From Ancrocorticia sp047602305 (GTDB lineage Bacteria > Actinomycetota > Actinomycetes > Actinomycetales > Actinomycetaceae), in NCBI GenBank assembly GCA_047602305.1, contig JASGHO010000001.1, positions 2,542,001 to 2,606,000 on the forward strand: a stretch of DNA of 64,000 bases. The letters are read 5' to 3'. The notes under the pieces are model-generated. The model was not told the origin of the DNA, did no database searches, and saw nothing but the letters and a program-made list of their open reading frames with translations. A program made the translations under genes and the position numbers. Positions 1-9,050 of the stretch are shown piece after piece (the first letter of the stretch is position 1; every line of letters begins with the position of its first letter).

Positions 1-810
1 GATATCTCGTCCATCGTTCATGTTGAATCCGTTATCGGTTTCCTGCTTGTAATCGATGTCGTGCCCGTGCCAGAGGTCGGCGCACTCGATCTCGAGTGCG
101 CCCGCGCGGCGAAGGTAAGGGCCGGCGCCGGTGTCGCCGGCCGCGCTGAGCTCAAGTGCCGCCCAATGCTCGCGCCCGATAAGCACTGGATGTCCCGGCT
201 TGCCGCCGTAAACTGCTCGTGCAAGCGATGAAGTTGAGGCCCCTTGCATGAGCCGCGCGCACGCGGCGGCGGGCATGTCGGGTGTATCTACCGTGATCAC
301 AAGCATTGCGTCTGCGTGGTTTTTCGCTGGTACCTGCCGTTTTACTTCTGTCGGAAACTGGGGATCCATGCCGTTCTGCGCTCTCGACTTTGTCAGAGTT
401 TTCGTGGGTGTGCCGATCTGTACCTCCGCTAGGTCATCGGTGGAGCTGGAGATGGGATCTGTCCGGACCTCGTCAGTGGCAGACCCCGCGTATCCGCCAG
501 GTTCGCCAAGCCATGTGAGCGCGGTACAAAGGCTTTCCCCGAGTCCTTCGAACCACTTTGTGGCCACCACTGTGCATGCTGGCAACGGGACGAGCGGCGC
601 GGCGTCATCCGACGCCGCGCCGAGAACCACGAGGATCGGCGAGCATCCCGCCGCCTCAAGCCTGCGAACTGCGAGTTCGAGCCACGGTGTGCCGTCGGGT
701 TGCCGGGCGAGAGCCTTCGGCCCGCCGAAGCGAGTACCTGCTCCGGCGGCGAGCACCACTCCGCACACGCGCGGCCGACTGTCGGTTGGATGGACAGCAT
801 CACCGTACAA
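1..810 (-). CDS. MocA/MobA-like molybdenum cofactor nucleotidyltransferase (3' end cut by window)
   Basis: Translating the minus strand from a TTG at 810 gives an open frame to the window edge. The N-terminus carries the NTP-transferase signature VVLAAGAGTRFGGPKAL, followed by an ITVDTPDMP segment typical of the metal-binding Asp of MobA-like folds, and GGKPGHPVLIGREHW. Known members transfer CMP or GMP to molybdopterin, which suits the neighbouring xanthine dehydrogenase. No ATG lies near the signature. The TTG has a GGGGTGG purine run upstream and overlaps the xdhC stop, suggesting translational coupling; a GTG at 768 is the alternative start. A stretch of about 60 residues rich in Ser, Thr and Asp sits between the first half and the DTPDMP motif and makes the protein longer than the usual roughly 200 residues. 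Function is inferred from motifs and context. Confidence 0.85.
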   Translation of the reverse strand, partial: MYGDAVHPTDSRPRVCGVVLAAGAGTRFGGPKALARQPDGTPWLELAVRRLEAAGCSPILVVLGAASDDAAPLVPLPACTVVATKWFEGLGESLCTALTWLGEPGGYAGSATDEVRTDPISSSTDDLAEVQIGTPTKTLTKSRAQNGMDPQFPTEVKRQVPAKNHADAMLVITVDTPDMPAAACARLMQGASTSSLARAVYGGKPGHPVLIGREHWAALELSAAGDTGAGPYLRRAGALEIECADLWHGHDIDYKQETDNGFNMNDGRDI

Positions 811-1723
811 GATGCACCACCCCGCTAGCTACATCACTCACCCCCGCAGCATGCACCGGCCCCGACCGCTCCGACAGAGGCATCCCCATCGCACCATTTC
901 GAACCGCCACAATCTCCGCGAGAATCGAGAGCGCGGTGTCTTCTGGCGTACGCCCGCCAAGATCAAGCCCGATCGGTGAGCGCAGCCGGGCAATATCCAC
1001 AGCTGAAACACCCGCCTCGGTAAGCCGTCGCAGCCGATCCTCGTGGGTACGGCGGCTACCCATCGCCCCCACATATCCGGCGCTACTCGCCAAGGCCACC
1101 TGCAACGCGGGCACGTCGAAGCGCGAATCGTGGGTAAGCACGCAGATCGCCGTGCGAGCATCAATGAGAGCCTCGGAGAGATATTCGTCGGGCCATTCGG
1201 CCACCACCTCGGCACCTGGGAACCGCTCGGGCGTTGTGAACACCGGCCGCGGGTCCACCACGGTGGTTGCATATCCCATCGCACCACCGAGGCGCGCGAG
1301 CGCGGCCGCGTATTCCACCGCTCCGACAACGATCAACCTCGGCGATTCCCGTTCCGCTTCGCGCTCCTCCAACTCTCGCAGCATCTCACAGGCCGCGTCC
1401 GAGCCGGGCAGCATCGGCGTCACGAGCACGTCGATCACGCCGCCGCAGGTGAGACCGATGGCGAACACGTCGTCGTCGCTGATCCCGAATCGGTGCGTGG
1501 AGGCCTCGCCGGAGCTGATGGCGCGCTCGCATTCGACCACCAACGCACTCTCGACGCACCCGCCCGAGACATTGCCGAACACGCGGCCGCCGCCGTCGAC
1601 GATCATCGTGGCGCCCAACTCGCGCGGGGAGCTACCGCGCACGGCCACGAGTTGTGCGGCGGCGAACGGCACGCCGGCGCGGATCCAGTCCGCCGCAATC
1701 CGATACACCTCTTGCATGTTCAC
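800..1723 (-). CDS. xdhC: XdhC/CoxI family xanthine dehydrogenase maturation factor
   Basis: This 307-residue protein has the family layout: an N-terminal XdhC domain (AAQLVAVRGSSPRELGATM, then GGCVES) and a C-terminal Rossmann-like domain with VGAMGSRRTHEDR and LDLGGRTPEDTALSI. XdhC proteins bind the molybdenum cofactor and insert or sulfurate it in xanthine dehydrogenase. The gene is divergent from the structural genes across about 145 bp and overlaps the downstream nucleotidyltransferase by a few bases, so both maturation genes form one operon. The ATG at 1723 has a second ATG two codons later; either could be used. No odd features. Confidence 0.92.
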   Translation of the reverse strand: MNMQEVYRIAADWIRAGVPFAAAQLVAVRGSSPRELGATMIVDGGGRVFGNVSGGCVESALVVECERAISSGEASTHRFGISDDDVFAIGLTCGGVIDVLVTPMLPGSDAACEMLRELEEREAERESPRLIVVGAVEYAAALARLGGAMGYATTVVDPRPVFTTPERFPGAEVVAEWPDEYLSEALIDARTAICVLTHDSRFDVPALQVALASSAGYVGAMGSRRTHEDRLRRLTEAGVSAVDIARLRSPIGLDLGGRTPEDTALSILAEIVAVRNGAMGMPLSERSGPVHAAGVSDVASGVVHLVR

Positions 1724-1867
1724 ACCCTAGGAGAGCCGTGTTGCCCCGCGGTTTCGGTGCGCTGATCGGCCGCAACACCGGCGAAACACCCCGGTGCTTT
1801 AATCGGACGACCATTCGGCCGCCGTCGGTCGAGGCGGAATTCCGCGCGAAGAGTGAAGGAGGAGCGC

Positions 1868-2848
1868 ATGGATATCACGTCAGTCGGCTCGTACCGATTC
1901 GCCCGCACCCGCGCCGACCTTGCGCTCGCGCCCGGCGAAGTTGTGCTCGCGGGCGGCACCTGGCTGATGAGCGAACCGCAGCCGCACACCACCGGATTTG
2001 TGGACATCTCGCGGATGGAGTGGGCGCCGATCGAGGTCTCGTCCGATGGATTGAGGGTCGCGGCAAACTGTACGATTGCTCGCCTCGTTGCGTGGTCGCG
2101 TGCGAATTGTGACGACGACGGCGCCGCCCAGGAACCTGGCCGTACTCCCGATACGTTTGGTGAATGCGCTGGTTCCTCGGGTAATGGCCGCGATGCCAAT
2201 GTTCCTACAGCGCCGGGTGCTGCCGCAGCTCCCATGGCCCCAGCGGCCCCCGCCGAGTGGAGGGCGCTGCCGATGATTGAGCAGGCCGCTAATGCCTTGC
2301 TCGCCTCCTTCAAGATTTGGAATACCGCCACGGTGGGCGGAAATATTTGCCGCTCGTTTGCGGCGGCGGCGATGACGAGCCTGGCCGTGGGGCTCGACGG
2401 TGTGGCAGAGGTTTGGTGCCCGGATGGGAGTGGGAGGTGGTTGCCCGTCGCCGAACTCATCACCGGAAACGGCACAAACTCGCTGACCGAGGGCGAGATA
2501 CTGCGGTCCATTTGGTTCCCGGCTTATGCCCTGCGTTCCACGGCACGGCTCCGCAAGATTGCGCTCGCCGAACACGGGCGCTCGGGAAGTGTGGTGACCG
2601 GTCGGCTTGATGAGGATGGAAGCGCGGTATTTACGATTACCGCGGCCACGCTCACCCCGCAGGTTCTACGCTTCGACGAACTGCCAGATGGGGCGGCTTT
2701 GGCGAGCGCCCTTGAACAGACCAGTGGCTATTACACCGACCCGCTCGGCGCCGCGGACTGGCGCCGAGCCACAAGCCTGGTGCTCGCCGAACGCATTCGG
2801 GATGAGCTGCAGGATGTGGGCGTTGTAGAGGAAGTTGGGAACGCATGA
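1868..2848 (+). CDS. xanthine dehydrogenase FAD-binding subunit (CoxM/XdhB type)
   Basis: The N-terminal part shows AGGTWLMSEPQPHT..FVDIS, matching the first FAD-pyrophosphate loop (AGGTdl) of the molybdopterin-dehydrogenase FAD family. A second typical motif, TATVGGNICRS, comes later. The protein carries electrons from the iron-sulfur clusters to NAD or another acceptor. The ATG at 1868 is chosen because AAGGAGGAG lies 5 bases upstream. Between the two FAD motifs is an Ala/Pro/Gly-rich insert (about residues 80-125) not expected in the core fold. The stop overlaps the next start as ATGA, so the two are translationally coupled. Confidence 0.92.
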   Translation: MDITSVGSYRFARTRADLALAPGEVVLAGGTWLMSEPQPHTTGFVDISRMEWAPIEVSSDGLRVAANCTIARLVAWSRANCDDDGAAQEPGRTPDTFGECAGSSGNGRDANVPTAPGAAAAPMAPAAPAEWRALPMIEQAANALLASFKIWNTATVGGNICRSFAAAAMTSLAVGLDGVAEVWCPDGSGRWLPVAELITGNGTNSLTEGEILRSIWFPAYALRSTARLRKIALAEHGRSGSVVTGRLDEDGSAVFTITAATLTPQVLRFDELPDGAALASALEQTSGYYTDPLGAADWRRATSLVLAERIRDELQDVGVVEEVGNA

Positions 2849-5655
2849 GATTCGTCGTGAACGGCGAGACCGTCGACGCACAGCCCGCAGCGGGCCAGTG
2901 CCTGCGCACCCTGCTGCGCGAACACGGGCATACCGAGGTGAAGAAGGGCTGCGACTCGGGCGACTGCGGCGCGTGCGGCGTGCTGCTCGACGGCGCCCCG
3001 GTGCATTCGTGCCTCATCCCAGCTGCCCGTGTTGAAGGAAGCGCGGTGACGACGGCATCCGGACTCGCCCCTGGCAACGACCTGCACCCCGTGCAGGAAG
3101 CGCTCATCAAGAATTTCGGTTTCCAGTGCGGCTTCTGCACCCCGGGCATGAGTGTGACTGCATCGACGCTTCACCCAGACGACCTCAACGATCTCGACCG
3201 GCGCATGAAAGGAAACCTCTGCCGCTGCACGGGCTATCGGCCGATTCGCGCCGCGATTATCGAGGCGGTCAACGGTGCGCAGGTAGCTGAGAATAAGGTG
3301 GCTCAAACTCCCGGCGCCGTCGGCACCTCGGTGGCACCGGAGGCGGGCCGCCGGATCGTGCAGGGCCTCGAACCCTACACCTTCGATCTTGCGGGCGACG
3401 ATCTACCTTTCGCAGAGACGCCGCTTGTATTGCGGGTCGCGACGAGTCCGCACGCGCACGCGCGTATCCGCGCCATCGATACGTCGAAGGCGCTCGCGGT
3501 GCCCGGGGTGGTTGCGGTCTTCACGTACGAGGACGTGCCGCAGTTGCGCTACTCCTCGGCCCGTCACGAGCATCGTGAGGACGACCCGGATGACATGCGT
3601 CTTCTTGATGACATCGTCCGTTTTATTGGGCAGCGCGTCGCGGCGGTGGTCGCGGAAACTGCCGCGGCCGCCGACCGCGCGTTACGTCTTATCGAGGTTG
3701 ATTACGAGGTGATGCCCGCAGTGTTTAGCCCCGATGCCGCGCGAAAATCCGGCGCCCCGCTGCTGCATCCCAAGCTCACCCCGGCCGATCGGGTGGATCA
3801 GGCTCACCGCAACGTCATCGCCGCGATGCACGAGCGCCACGGCGACTTCGAAGCGGCACTCGCCTCGAGCCCGGTGTCCGTGAGCGGGACGTGGCAGACC
3901 CAGCGAGTTTCGCACGCCCAACTAGAGACGCACGGCTCGATCGGATGGCTGGACACCGACGGCCGACTCGTCATCCGCTCCTCCACCCAAGTTCCGTTCC
4001 TGACGCGCGACGAACTCTGCCGCCTCTTCGGCCTCGAACGCGAGCAAGTCCGCGTCTACGCGCCGCGCGTCGGCGGCGGCTTCGGCGGCAAGCAAGAAAT
4101 CTTCACCGAGGACCTCGTGACCCTCGCCGTGCTGCGCACCGGCCGCCCGGTCGCCTACGAATTCACCCGCGCTGACCAGTTCCAACGCGCCTCGCTCCGC
4201 CACCCAATGCGCATCTCGGTCACCCTCACTGCCGATGGCGACGGCCTGCTCACCGGTATGTCTGTGGACCTGTTGAGCGACGCTGGCGCTTACGGCAACC
4301 ACTCGCGCGGCGTGATGTTCCACGCGCTCGCCGAATCGACCGCGATCTATCGCTGCCCGGTGAAACGAATCGACGCCGAGGCCGTGTACACGAACAATGT
4401 CCCCTCGGGCGCCTTCCGTGGCTATGGGTTGGGGCAGGTAATCCTCGCCGTGGAATCAGCAATGGACATGCTCTCGCAGAAGCTGGGCATCGATCCCTTC
4501 GAGTTACGCCGCCGCAATGCGGTGCTTCCCGATGAGTTGCTGCATCCCGACGATGACCCAAATTTGGTGTGGGGATCCTATGGTTTCGACCAGTGCCTTG
4601 ACCTTGCGCAGGCCGCGCTTGAACGCGGCAATGATGTAGAGGCTCCCGAGGGTTGGCTGGTCGGCGAAGGAATGGCCGCGTCAATGATTGCTACGATGGC
4701 ACCCTTTGGGCATATTGCTCATACCCGTGCGACGCTGCTTCCCGACGGGCGCTACCTGCTGCACGTGGGCACCGCCGAGTTTGGTAACGGTACCTCGACG
4801 GTGCTACGCCAAATCGCCTCGACCGTGTTCGGTGTGCCGCACGAGCGCCTGGAGCTGCGGGCCGCGGATACCGATAATGTTCAGCATGACACCGGAGCCT
4901 TCGCGTCCGCCGGAATCACCGTCGCGGGCAAGGCATTGCATGCCGCATGCCTGGCATTACGTGGAAAGATGCTTGATGCCGCGGCTCGCTTGACTGATTC
5001 AGAGCCCAGCTTTTGCGAGGTGCGGCCCGATGGGGTTTCCACCCCGGAACGCCTTGTGAGGTTCGACGAGATCGTCGGTGTGGGTGAGGATACTGGAGGC
5101 GCGGCGGGCGACGTCGTCGTTCAATCTGACGGTACCGAAGGAAATGGCGTACCAGATCCGACTCCCCCAGGACTCTCAGCCGAAGGCTCCGAATATGGCG
5201 AGCAGCGATCTCTTGCCTTCAACGTACATGCCGTACGGGTGGCTGTGTGCCCACAAACCGGCTCGGTGCGAGTGCTACAGTCGGTGCAGGCCGCCGACGC
5301 TGGCTTTGTGATGAACCCGGCGCAGTGCCGGGGTCAGGTCGAAGGAGGCGTGGCGCAGGGGCTCGGCAGTGCGCTGTACGAAGAGGTCATGATCGGTGAC
5401 GACGGCCGGTTACTCACCCCGGTTTTCCGGACCTATCGGGTGCCGCAGATGGGCGATGTGCCCGAGACCGAGGTGTACTTTGCCGAAACCACCGACGATC
5501 TTGGTCCGTTCGGCGCGAAGTCGATGAGTGAATCGCCCTACAACCCGGTAGCGCCGGCGGTCGGCAATGCGATCGCGCGGGCGATCGGCCGCCGGCCTTT
5601 CGAGCAGCCATTCTCGCGGGATCGCGTCTGGCGTCTCTTGCAGGTTGGTGATTGA
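2845..5655 (+). CDS. xanthine dehydrogenase, fused 2Fe-2S and molybdopterin subunit
   Basis: This 936-residue fusion begins with a plant-type 2Fe-2S domain (Cys36, 41, 44, 56) and the second [2Fe-2S] helical domain (CGFC at 95-98, CRC at 126-128). After a short linker comes the aldehyde-oxidase/xanthine-dehydrogenase a/b-hammerhead and the large molybdopterin domain, with GGGFGGKQE, PSGAFRGYG and, near the C-terminus, GAKSMSESPYNPVAPAVGNAI. The last holds the conserved catalytic Glu. The enzyme should hydroxylate hypoxanthine and xanthine, or a related purine, with the FAD subunit upstream. Two-gene systems of this type commonly keep FeS and Mo parts apart, so the fusion is a compact arrangement. 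Guanine deaminase follows 180 bp downstream, supporting a purine substrate. Confidence 0.93.
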   Translation: MRFVVNGETVDAQPAAGQCLRTLLREHGHTEVKKGCDSGDCGACGVLLDGAPVHSCLIPAARVEGSAVTTASGLAPGNDLHPVQEALIKNFGFQCGFCTPGMSVTASTLHPDDLNDLDRRMKGNLCRCTGYRPIRAAIIEAVNGAQVAENKVAQTPGAVGTSVAPEAGRRIVQGLEPYTFDLAGDDLPFAETPLVLRVATSPHAHARIRAIDTSKALAVPGVVAVFTYEDVPQLRYSSARHEHREDDPDDMRLLDDIVRFIGQRVAAVVAETAAAADRALRLIEVDYEVMPAVFSPDAARKSGAPLLHPKLTPADRVDQAHRNVIAAMHERHGDFEAALASSPVSVSGTWQTQRVSHAQLETHGSIGWLDTDGRLVIRSSTQVPFLTRDELCRLFGLEREQVRVYAPRVGGGFGGKQEIFTEDLVTLAVLRTGRPVAYEFTRADQFQRASLRHPMRISVTLTADGDGLLTGMSVDLLSDAGAYGNHSRGVMFHALAESTAIYRCPVKRIDAEAVYTNNVPSGAFRGYGLGQVILAVESAMDMLSQKLGIDPFELRRRNAVLPDELLHPDDDPNLVWGSYGFDQCLDLAQAALERGNDVEAPEGWLVGEGMAASMIATMAPFGHIAHTRATLLPDGRYLLHVGTAEFGNGTSTVLRQIASTVFGVPHERLELRAADTDNVQHDTGAFASAGITVAGKALHAACLALRGKMLDAAARLTDSEPSFCEVRPDGVSTPERLVRFDEIVGVGEDTGGAAGDVVVQSDGTEGNGVPDPTPPGLSAEGSEYGEQRSLAFNVHAVRVAVCPQTGSVRVLQSVQAADAGFVMNPAQCRGQVEGGVAQGLGSALYEEVMIGDDGRLLTPVFRTYRVPQMGDVPETEVYFAETTDDLGPFGAKSMSESPYNPVAPAVGNAIARAIGRRPFEQPFSRDRVWRLLQVGD

Positions 5656-5836
5656 TCCTGCCGCTATCGGAGTGGGGCGAAAAAGATCTCCGTAATCCGG
5701 CATCTCGTGTACCTATGCCACAATTGTGTCGGGATTACAGAGATGGATTTCAGGCAACCAGCCTATGAAAGCCGCGAAACGGGTGGGAAACAGCCGTGCA
5801 ACCGCTTTGCCTCATGTAGTTGATAGTTTCACGACT

Positions 5837-7282
5837 ATGTTTACCCGACGCGCAACCGATCTCCTCAATACCCCAGGCTCCAGGGCCACCGTCTATCGGG
5901 GGCATGTGTTCCACATCGCCGGTGCGCCGCAGGTGCATCAGGCTGCAAGTCATCTCGTTTCGATTTCTGAGGGTGCGCTTGTTGTGGATGATGGTGGAAT
6001 TATCGTGTGGGTCGGTGAGTTTGCCCGGCTGCCTCGAGAATTCGAGAATGCGGCGGTGGTTGATACTGACGGATTCTTGTTGCCGGGTTTCGTCGATACG
6101 CACGTGCATTTCGCGCAAAGCTATTCAACCGACGCCTACGGTGGCGGTCAGCTACTGGAATGGCTCGACCGATGCATTTTCCCCGCCGAGGCCCGGCTCG
6201 CCGACGAAGAATTTGCGCGCACTATCGCGCGGGATTTTGTACGACGACGAATTGCCGCGGGTACGACTGCCGCCATGGTTTTCGGTTCCGCATTTCCGAG
6301 CGCGCAGGACGCTCTCTTCGAAGAAACGCTCGCCGCGGGCCTGCGAATTGTTAGCGGGCGAGGTGTACAGACTGTCGGTCCTGAATCCGCGGCCCCGTTG
6401 ATCACCGGGGAGGACACGGCGATTGACCTGGTGTCCGATGAGATCAGCCGTTGGCACGCGGTCGATACCGGTGATTCTCGGACATCGCTCGCACAGGTCG
6501 CCGTCGTCCCACGTTTTAGTCTCTCGGTCACGCCGCGCACCCTCGCAGGGCTTGGCGAACTTTACGCATCGGTGCGTGATCAGGGTGTTTACTTCCACTC
6601 GCACCTCAACGAAAACGACCGCCCGGGCGATGGGGAGATTGCTGCGGTGCGTGCGGTCTTCGAGACCGAGAACTATCTCGATACATACGACGGCAAGTTC
6701 TTACCGGGATCTGCGGTGGGCGGCGAGACGCTACTTGGGCGTCGCAGTATTCTTGCCCATGCCGTGCACTGCCAGCCCGGTGAGCTTGCCCGCCTCGCCG
6801 AGACCGGTAGCTCTATCGCTCACTGCCCAACCTCACAACAGTTTCTCGGATCCGGCACGATGCCGTGGCGGCGCACGATGGAAAGCGGGGTAAACGTCGC
6901 GCTCGGGACGGATGCCGGCGCCGGCGATGAATGGTTAATTCCCCAGGTCGCCGCCGACTCCTACAAGGTGCACATCAGCGAGCCCGGAGAGGACGGCGTT
7001 GCGTTGAATCCTGCGGAACTGCTCTTCAGTGCGACGCTTGCCGGGGCGCGCGCACTCGATATGGAGGAACGTTTCGGAAACTTCGACGTCGGTAAGGATG
7101 CGGATTTTGTTGTTATCGATCCTTCACGCTGGGAACCGCTCGCGACTCGACTCGAGCACGGCTTGGCCGCGGAGGATGAAAGCCAGTACCGGGATCAAAC
7201 GCTTTTCACACTGCTGCTTGGTATGCGTGAGCCTGCGGTTGCCGGAGTGTATGTGCGTGGGCAGGCTGTACAAGGGGTGTAA
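5837..7282 (+). CDS. guaD: guanine deaminase
   Basis: Metal-dependent amidohydrolase with the guanine deaminase motif order: PGFVDTHVHFAQS (HxH zinc ligands), QLLEWLDRCIFPAEAR, HSHLNEN, LAHAVHC, IAHCPTSQQFLGSG and GTDAGAG. It converts guanine to xanthine, the substrate of the dehydrogenase just upstream. The ATG at 5837 is preferred because it gives the family's usual length of about 480 residues. In-frame starts at 5726 (GTG) and 5765 (ATG) would add up to 37 residues and cannot be excluded, since none of the three has a strong ribosome site. A terminator follows directly. Confidence 0.9.
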   Translation: MFTRRATDLLNTPGSRATVYRGHVFHIAGAPQVHQAASHLVSISEGALVVDDGGIIVWVGEFARLPREFENAAVVDTDGFLLPGFVDTHVHFAQSYSTDAYGGGQLLEWLDRCIFPAEARLADEEFARTIARDFVRRRIAAGTTAAMVFGSAFPSAQDALFEETLAAGLRIVSGRGVQTVGPESAAPLITGEDTAIDLVSDEISRWHAVDTGDSRTSLAQVAVVPRFSLSVTPRTLAGLGELYASVRDQGVYFHSHLNENDRPGDGEIAAVRAVFETENYLDTYDGKFLPGSAVGGETLLGRRSILAHAVHCQPGELARLAETGSSIAHCPTSQQFLGSGTMPWRRTMESGVNVALGTDAGAGDEWLIPQVAADSYKVHISEPGEDGVALNPAELLFSATLAGARALDMEERFGNFDVGKDADFVVIDPSRWEPLATRLEHGLAAEDESQYRDQTLFTLLLGMREPAVAGVYVRGQAVQGV

Positions 7283-7318
7283 AAAGGCCTAGCCCTACTG
7301 GGCCAGGCCTTTTCTACC
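7281..7318 (+). terminator. rho-independent terminator after guaD
   Basis: A hairpin with arms AAGGCCTAGCCC and GGGCCAGGCCTT (one bulge) is flanked by A-rich sequence on the left and TTTTC on the right. It overlaps the guaD stop codon, as expected for the end of the purine operon. Confidence 0.85.
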
Positions 7319-7319
7319 A

Positions 7320-7590
7320 ACATGGGCGTGACGTGAACCAACAACGTCAGGCCCGTTTATAAGGGTATGTGTTCGATAGGTCTCCTTGAGGGTTGTGGTT
7401 GTTGCTATTGGTGTGATCACTGCTGTTGTTGCTGGGGCCATGGTTGCTCCCCACGGTTGTTGTCGTGGCTACGCTGCTGTTGCCATGACTGTGGTTGCGG
7501 TCGTTGTTTATAACTAGTGCTGTTGTGGGGTTTTTGCCATGGACATGGTTGCTGTCGTGGCTATAACCGTCGTGGGGTTGTTGTGTTTGT
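7320..7590. other. low-complexity G/T-rich stretch, no convincing gene
   Basis: About 270 bp dominated by GTTG, TGTTG and CCATGG words. A 17-mer, GGTTGYTGTCGTGGCTA, occurs twice (near 7458 and 7549), and the intervals between them look like degenerate direct repeats. A 43-codon plus-strand frame from a TTG at 7386 would encode a very hydrophobic Val/Ala-rich peptide. A 92-codon minus-strand frame is His/Asn-rich, as expected from the antisense of such DNA. Neither has a persuasive ribosome site. I treat it as decayed or repetitive DNA at the left edge of the module island. Confidence 0.4.
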
Positions 7591-7593
7591 GGT

Positions 7594-7632
7594 GGGGGCT
7601 GTGTCTGGTGTTGTAGGAAAGACACAGCCCCC
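7594..7632 (-). terminator. D-element terminal hairpin of module 1
   Basis: Perfect 12-bp arms, GGGGGCTGTGTC and GACACAGCCCCC, enclose a 15-nt loop. Read on the minus strand it lies about 240 nt downstream of the mini-transferase gene at 7868-8269. Equivalent hairpins follow two other copies (15799-15836, 17031-17075) with different but compensating stem bases, so the pairing rather than the sequence is conserved. Confidence 0.7.
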
Positions 7633-7867
7633 AGGTGTTCCCGGTATGTTCCGTGTTTGCGTGGTACACGGGCCGGGGGTGCCTGCCTCGATATCCCAGG
7701 GAAGGAACCGGGTTATCTGGTAGGCGGTTGAACTTGTCAGATTGGGCCGCGTGAAGGCCCTGTGTTGGTGTTCCAGTGAACGGGTAGAACACCAACGACA
7801 AGTTCGAGATGCGTGAAGAGGAAAAGTAGGGGCGTGAGGAGGAAGGGGTGAGGAAGAGGGGTTTAGA

Positions 7868-8269
7868 TCACTTGGTGAAAGCTGCGACCAGGGCCTTGGC
7901 GATGACGCGAGCATCGGAGGTGCCGTCGGTGGCGGGGGCGAGCTCGACCAGGTTCATGTCGCCACGGACAACGTTGATGAAGGTGGGGATGATAGCCAGG
8001 CCGGAGGTTGCGAGGAAAGCACCGAAAGCGCCACCGGTATGGAAGGAGTACTTGACGAAACCACCCTGGGCACCTGCAACAAGCTGGCCGTCAACAACCT
8101 TGCCAGCGCCAGCCTTGAGGATCGCAGCGATCACGGCGGCGGGCAGAGCCAACGCCACCAACACGATGAGAGAAATGACAACATCTGCGATCCGCTTAAC
8201 CGGGAACTTGACGAGCTCGACCGAGTCATTGATCTGGACAGAAGCGAGGGGAGCAATGGTGTTGTTCAT
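7868..8269 (-). CDS. degenerate mini phosphoglycosyl transferase, copy 1
   Basis: This 133-residue protein is a shortened relative of bacterial sugar transferases (WcaJ/PglC-type). Residues 24-52 match the re-entrant membrane helix, beginning VKRIADVVISLIVLVAL with the conserved Lys-Arg, Asp and kinking Pro. Later come YSFHT (from the family's FRT) and LAIIPTFINVVRGDMNLVE, which corresponds to DELPQLxNVLxGxMSLVG. The catalytic Asp-Glu pair is replaced by Ala-Ile, and the GPRP and VRPGMTG regions are missing, so it should not transfer sugar. The C-terminus SDARVIAKALVAAFTK is shared by the other copies. The start is fixed by GAGG upstream and by the identical leader in all copies. It is the only copy on the minus strand. 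Role unknown; membrane location is likely. Confidence 0.85.
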   Translation of the reverse strand: MNNTIAPLASVQINDSVELVKFPVKRIADVVISLIVLVALALPAAVIAAILKAGAGKVVDGQLVAGAQGGFVKYSFHTGGAFGAFLATSGLAIIPTFINVVRGDMNLVELAPATDGTSDARVIAKALVAAFTK

Positions 8270-8466
8270 GAGAAAACCTCTGTGGTGTTGGTGTTGGTGT
8301 TGGTTATGTTGGTGTTGGTCTCGCTTTCGCGATAGCTATAAGTTAGCACAAACTAAATGTAACCACTCCATTAAGTAATGAACACTTGAATGACAAACAT
8401 GCAAAACACCAGGTCAATACCAGTGTGGGTATGTAAAGTGTTGTGTGTCACATTTTAGTGAAATAT
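8270..8466 (-). promoter_or_regulatory. conserved leader and promoter of module 1
   Basis: Reading towards lower coordinates: a TCACTAAAATGTGA dyad (8465-8450), the GTGTTTTGCATG block, an extended -10 TGTGCTAACTTAT (8350-8338), a small stem TCGC-GAAA-GCGA with a GNRA-type loop, a run of ACCAAC units, then GAGG and ATG. The same order recurs before the other copies. The -10 carries the TGN extension and no TTGACA-like -35 is visible. Confidence 0.7.
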
Positions 8467-8559
8467 GTAGGGGATTGGGGAACCATCTTCCCCATGTCGA
8501 GCTACATTGCTCGCATGCCTCCAGGTCACAGGCTTGTTGTTTGTGATCAACACCTGCGA

Positions 8560-8760
8560 AGTCCTGTGGACTTACTCTTGCGGTTGGGCAACACCACACT
8601 GCCAACCTTGTCTCTTCGGGCACCACCCCGGTAAGACTGAAGATTTCCGACTCTCGCCGACCAACATCTTCTTGAACCAACACCATAACTATAGCCAACC
8701 ACCCATGTCTGGCACCTCCACCAAAAGTCGGGACTTTTAATCCAACTAAAGTAGGAGAAC
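8560..8760 (-). ncRNA. A element 1 (hairpin-rich conserved element)
   Basis: This minus-strand copy begins GTTCTCCTACTTTAG and contains the AAAAGTCCCGACTTTT hairpin. It also has the bipartite stem GAAGAT..TCGGC-GAGA-GTCG..ATCTTC with a GNRA loop, a GTCTT..AGAGAC stem around CCGGG/GCCCG, a GGTTGG..CCAACC stem, and an AAGTCC-ACA-GGACTT hairpin. It diverges from the other copies after that hairpin (about 100 nt before the leader). Protein coding is unlikely, because single-base indels between copies break every frame while stems persist. Confidence 0.6.
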
Positions 8761-8972
8761 TCCGCAACCCGCCCAAGCGGCGACCTCGAGTAGAAATAAC
8801 TGCGGTCAGCGCAACGATGGACACTCGGACCGCGGTAAGTCAGTTGGCAGTGGGCGTACCGCGCGCCAAATGGTGGCACTGAGCGTGACGACGATCAGCG
8901 CATGTAAGACAGTGTGATAGACGTCGGGCACGTAGTAGGTGTCCGACTCGAGCCAGTGGAGGGAACCGGCGT
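8761..8972. other. unexplained sequence between an inverted module and a B element
   Basis: About 210 bp with no match to the other module parts. A minus-strand frame here has a hydrophobic run (TVLHALIVVTLSATIW) and could be the tail of a lost membrane-protein gene, but it has no ribosome site and reads out of the B element. It sits where a mini-transferase gene would be expected upstream of B1, so it may mark a rearrangement breakpoint. Confidence 0.35.
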
Positions 8973-9050
8973 CGTTTATTGGCGAACACCCCGCCCCACA
9001 TGTGTTGGTCAAAAGGGTCCGGACTTACAACAAGCAAGCCCGGGCCTAAT
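8973..9050 (+). terminator. B element 1 (convergent-gene hairpin)
   Basis: Contains the shared TTTATTGGCGAACACC and GTTGGTCAAAAGG blocks and then a GC-rich hairpin, GTCCGGACTTAC..GCAAGCCCGGGCC. This copy's stem is slightly decayed. The stop codon of the ATPase fragment on the opposite strand lies inside the right arm. Confidence 0.6.
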
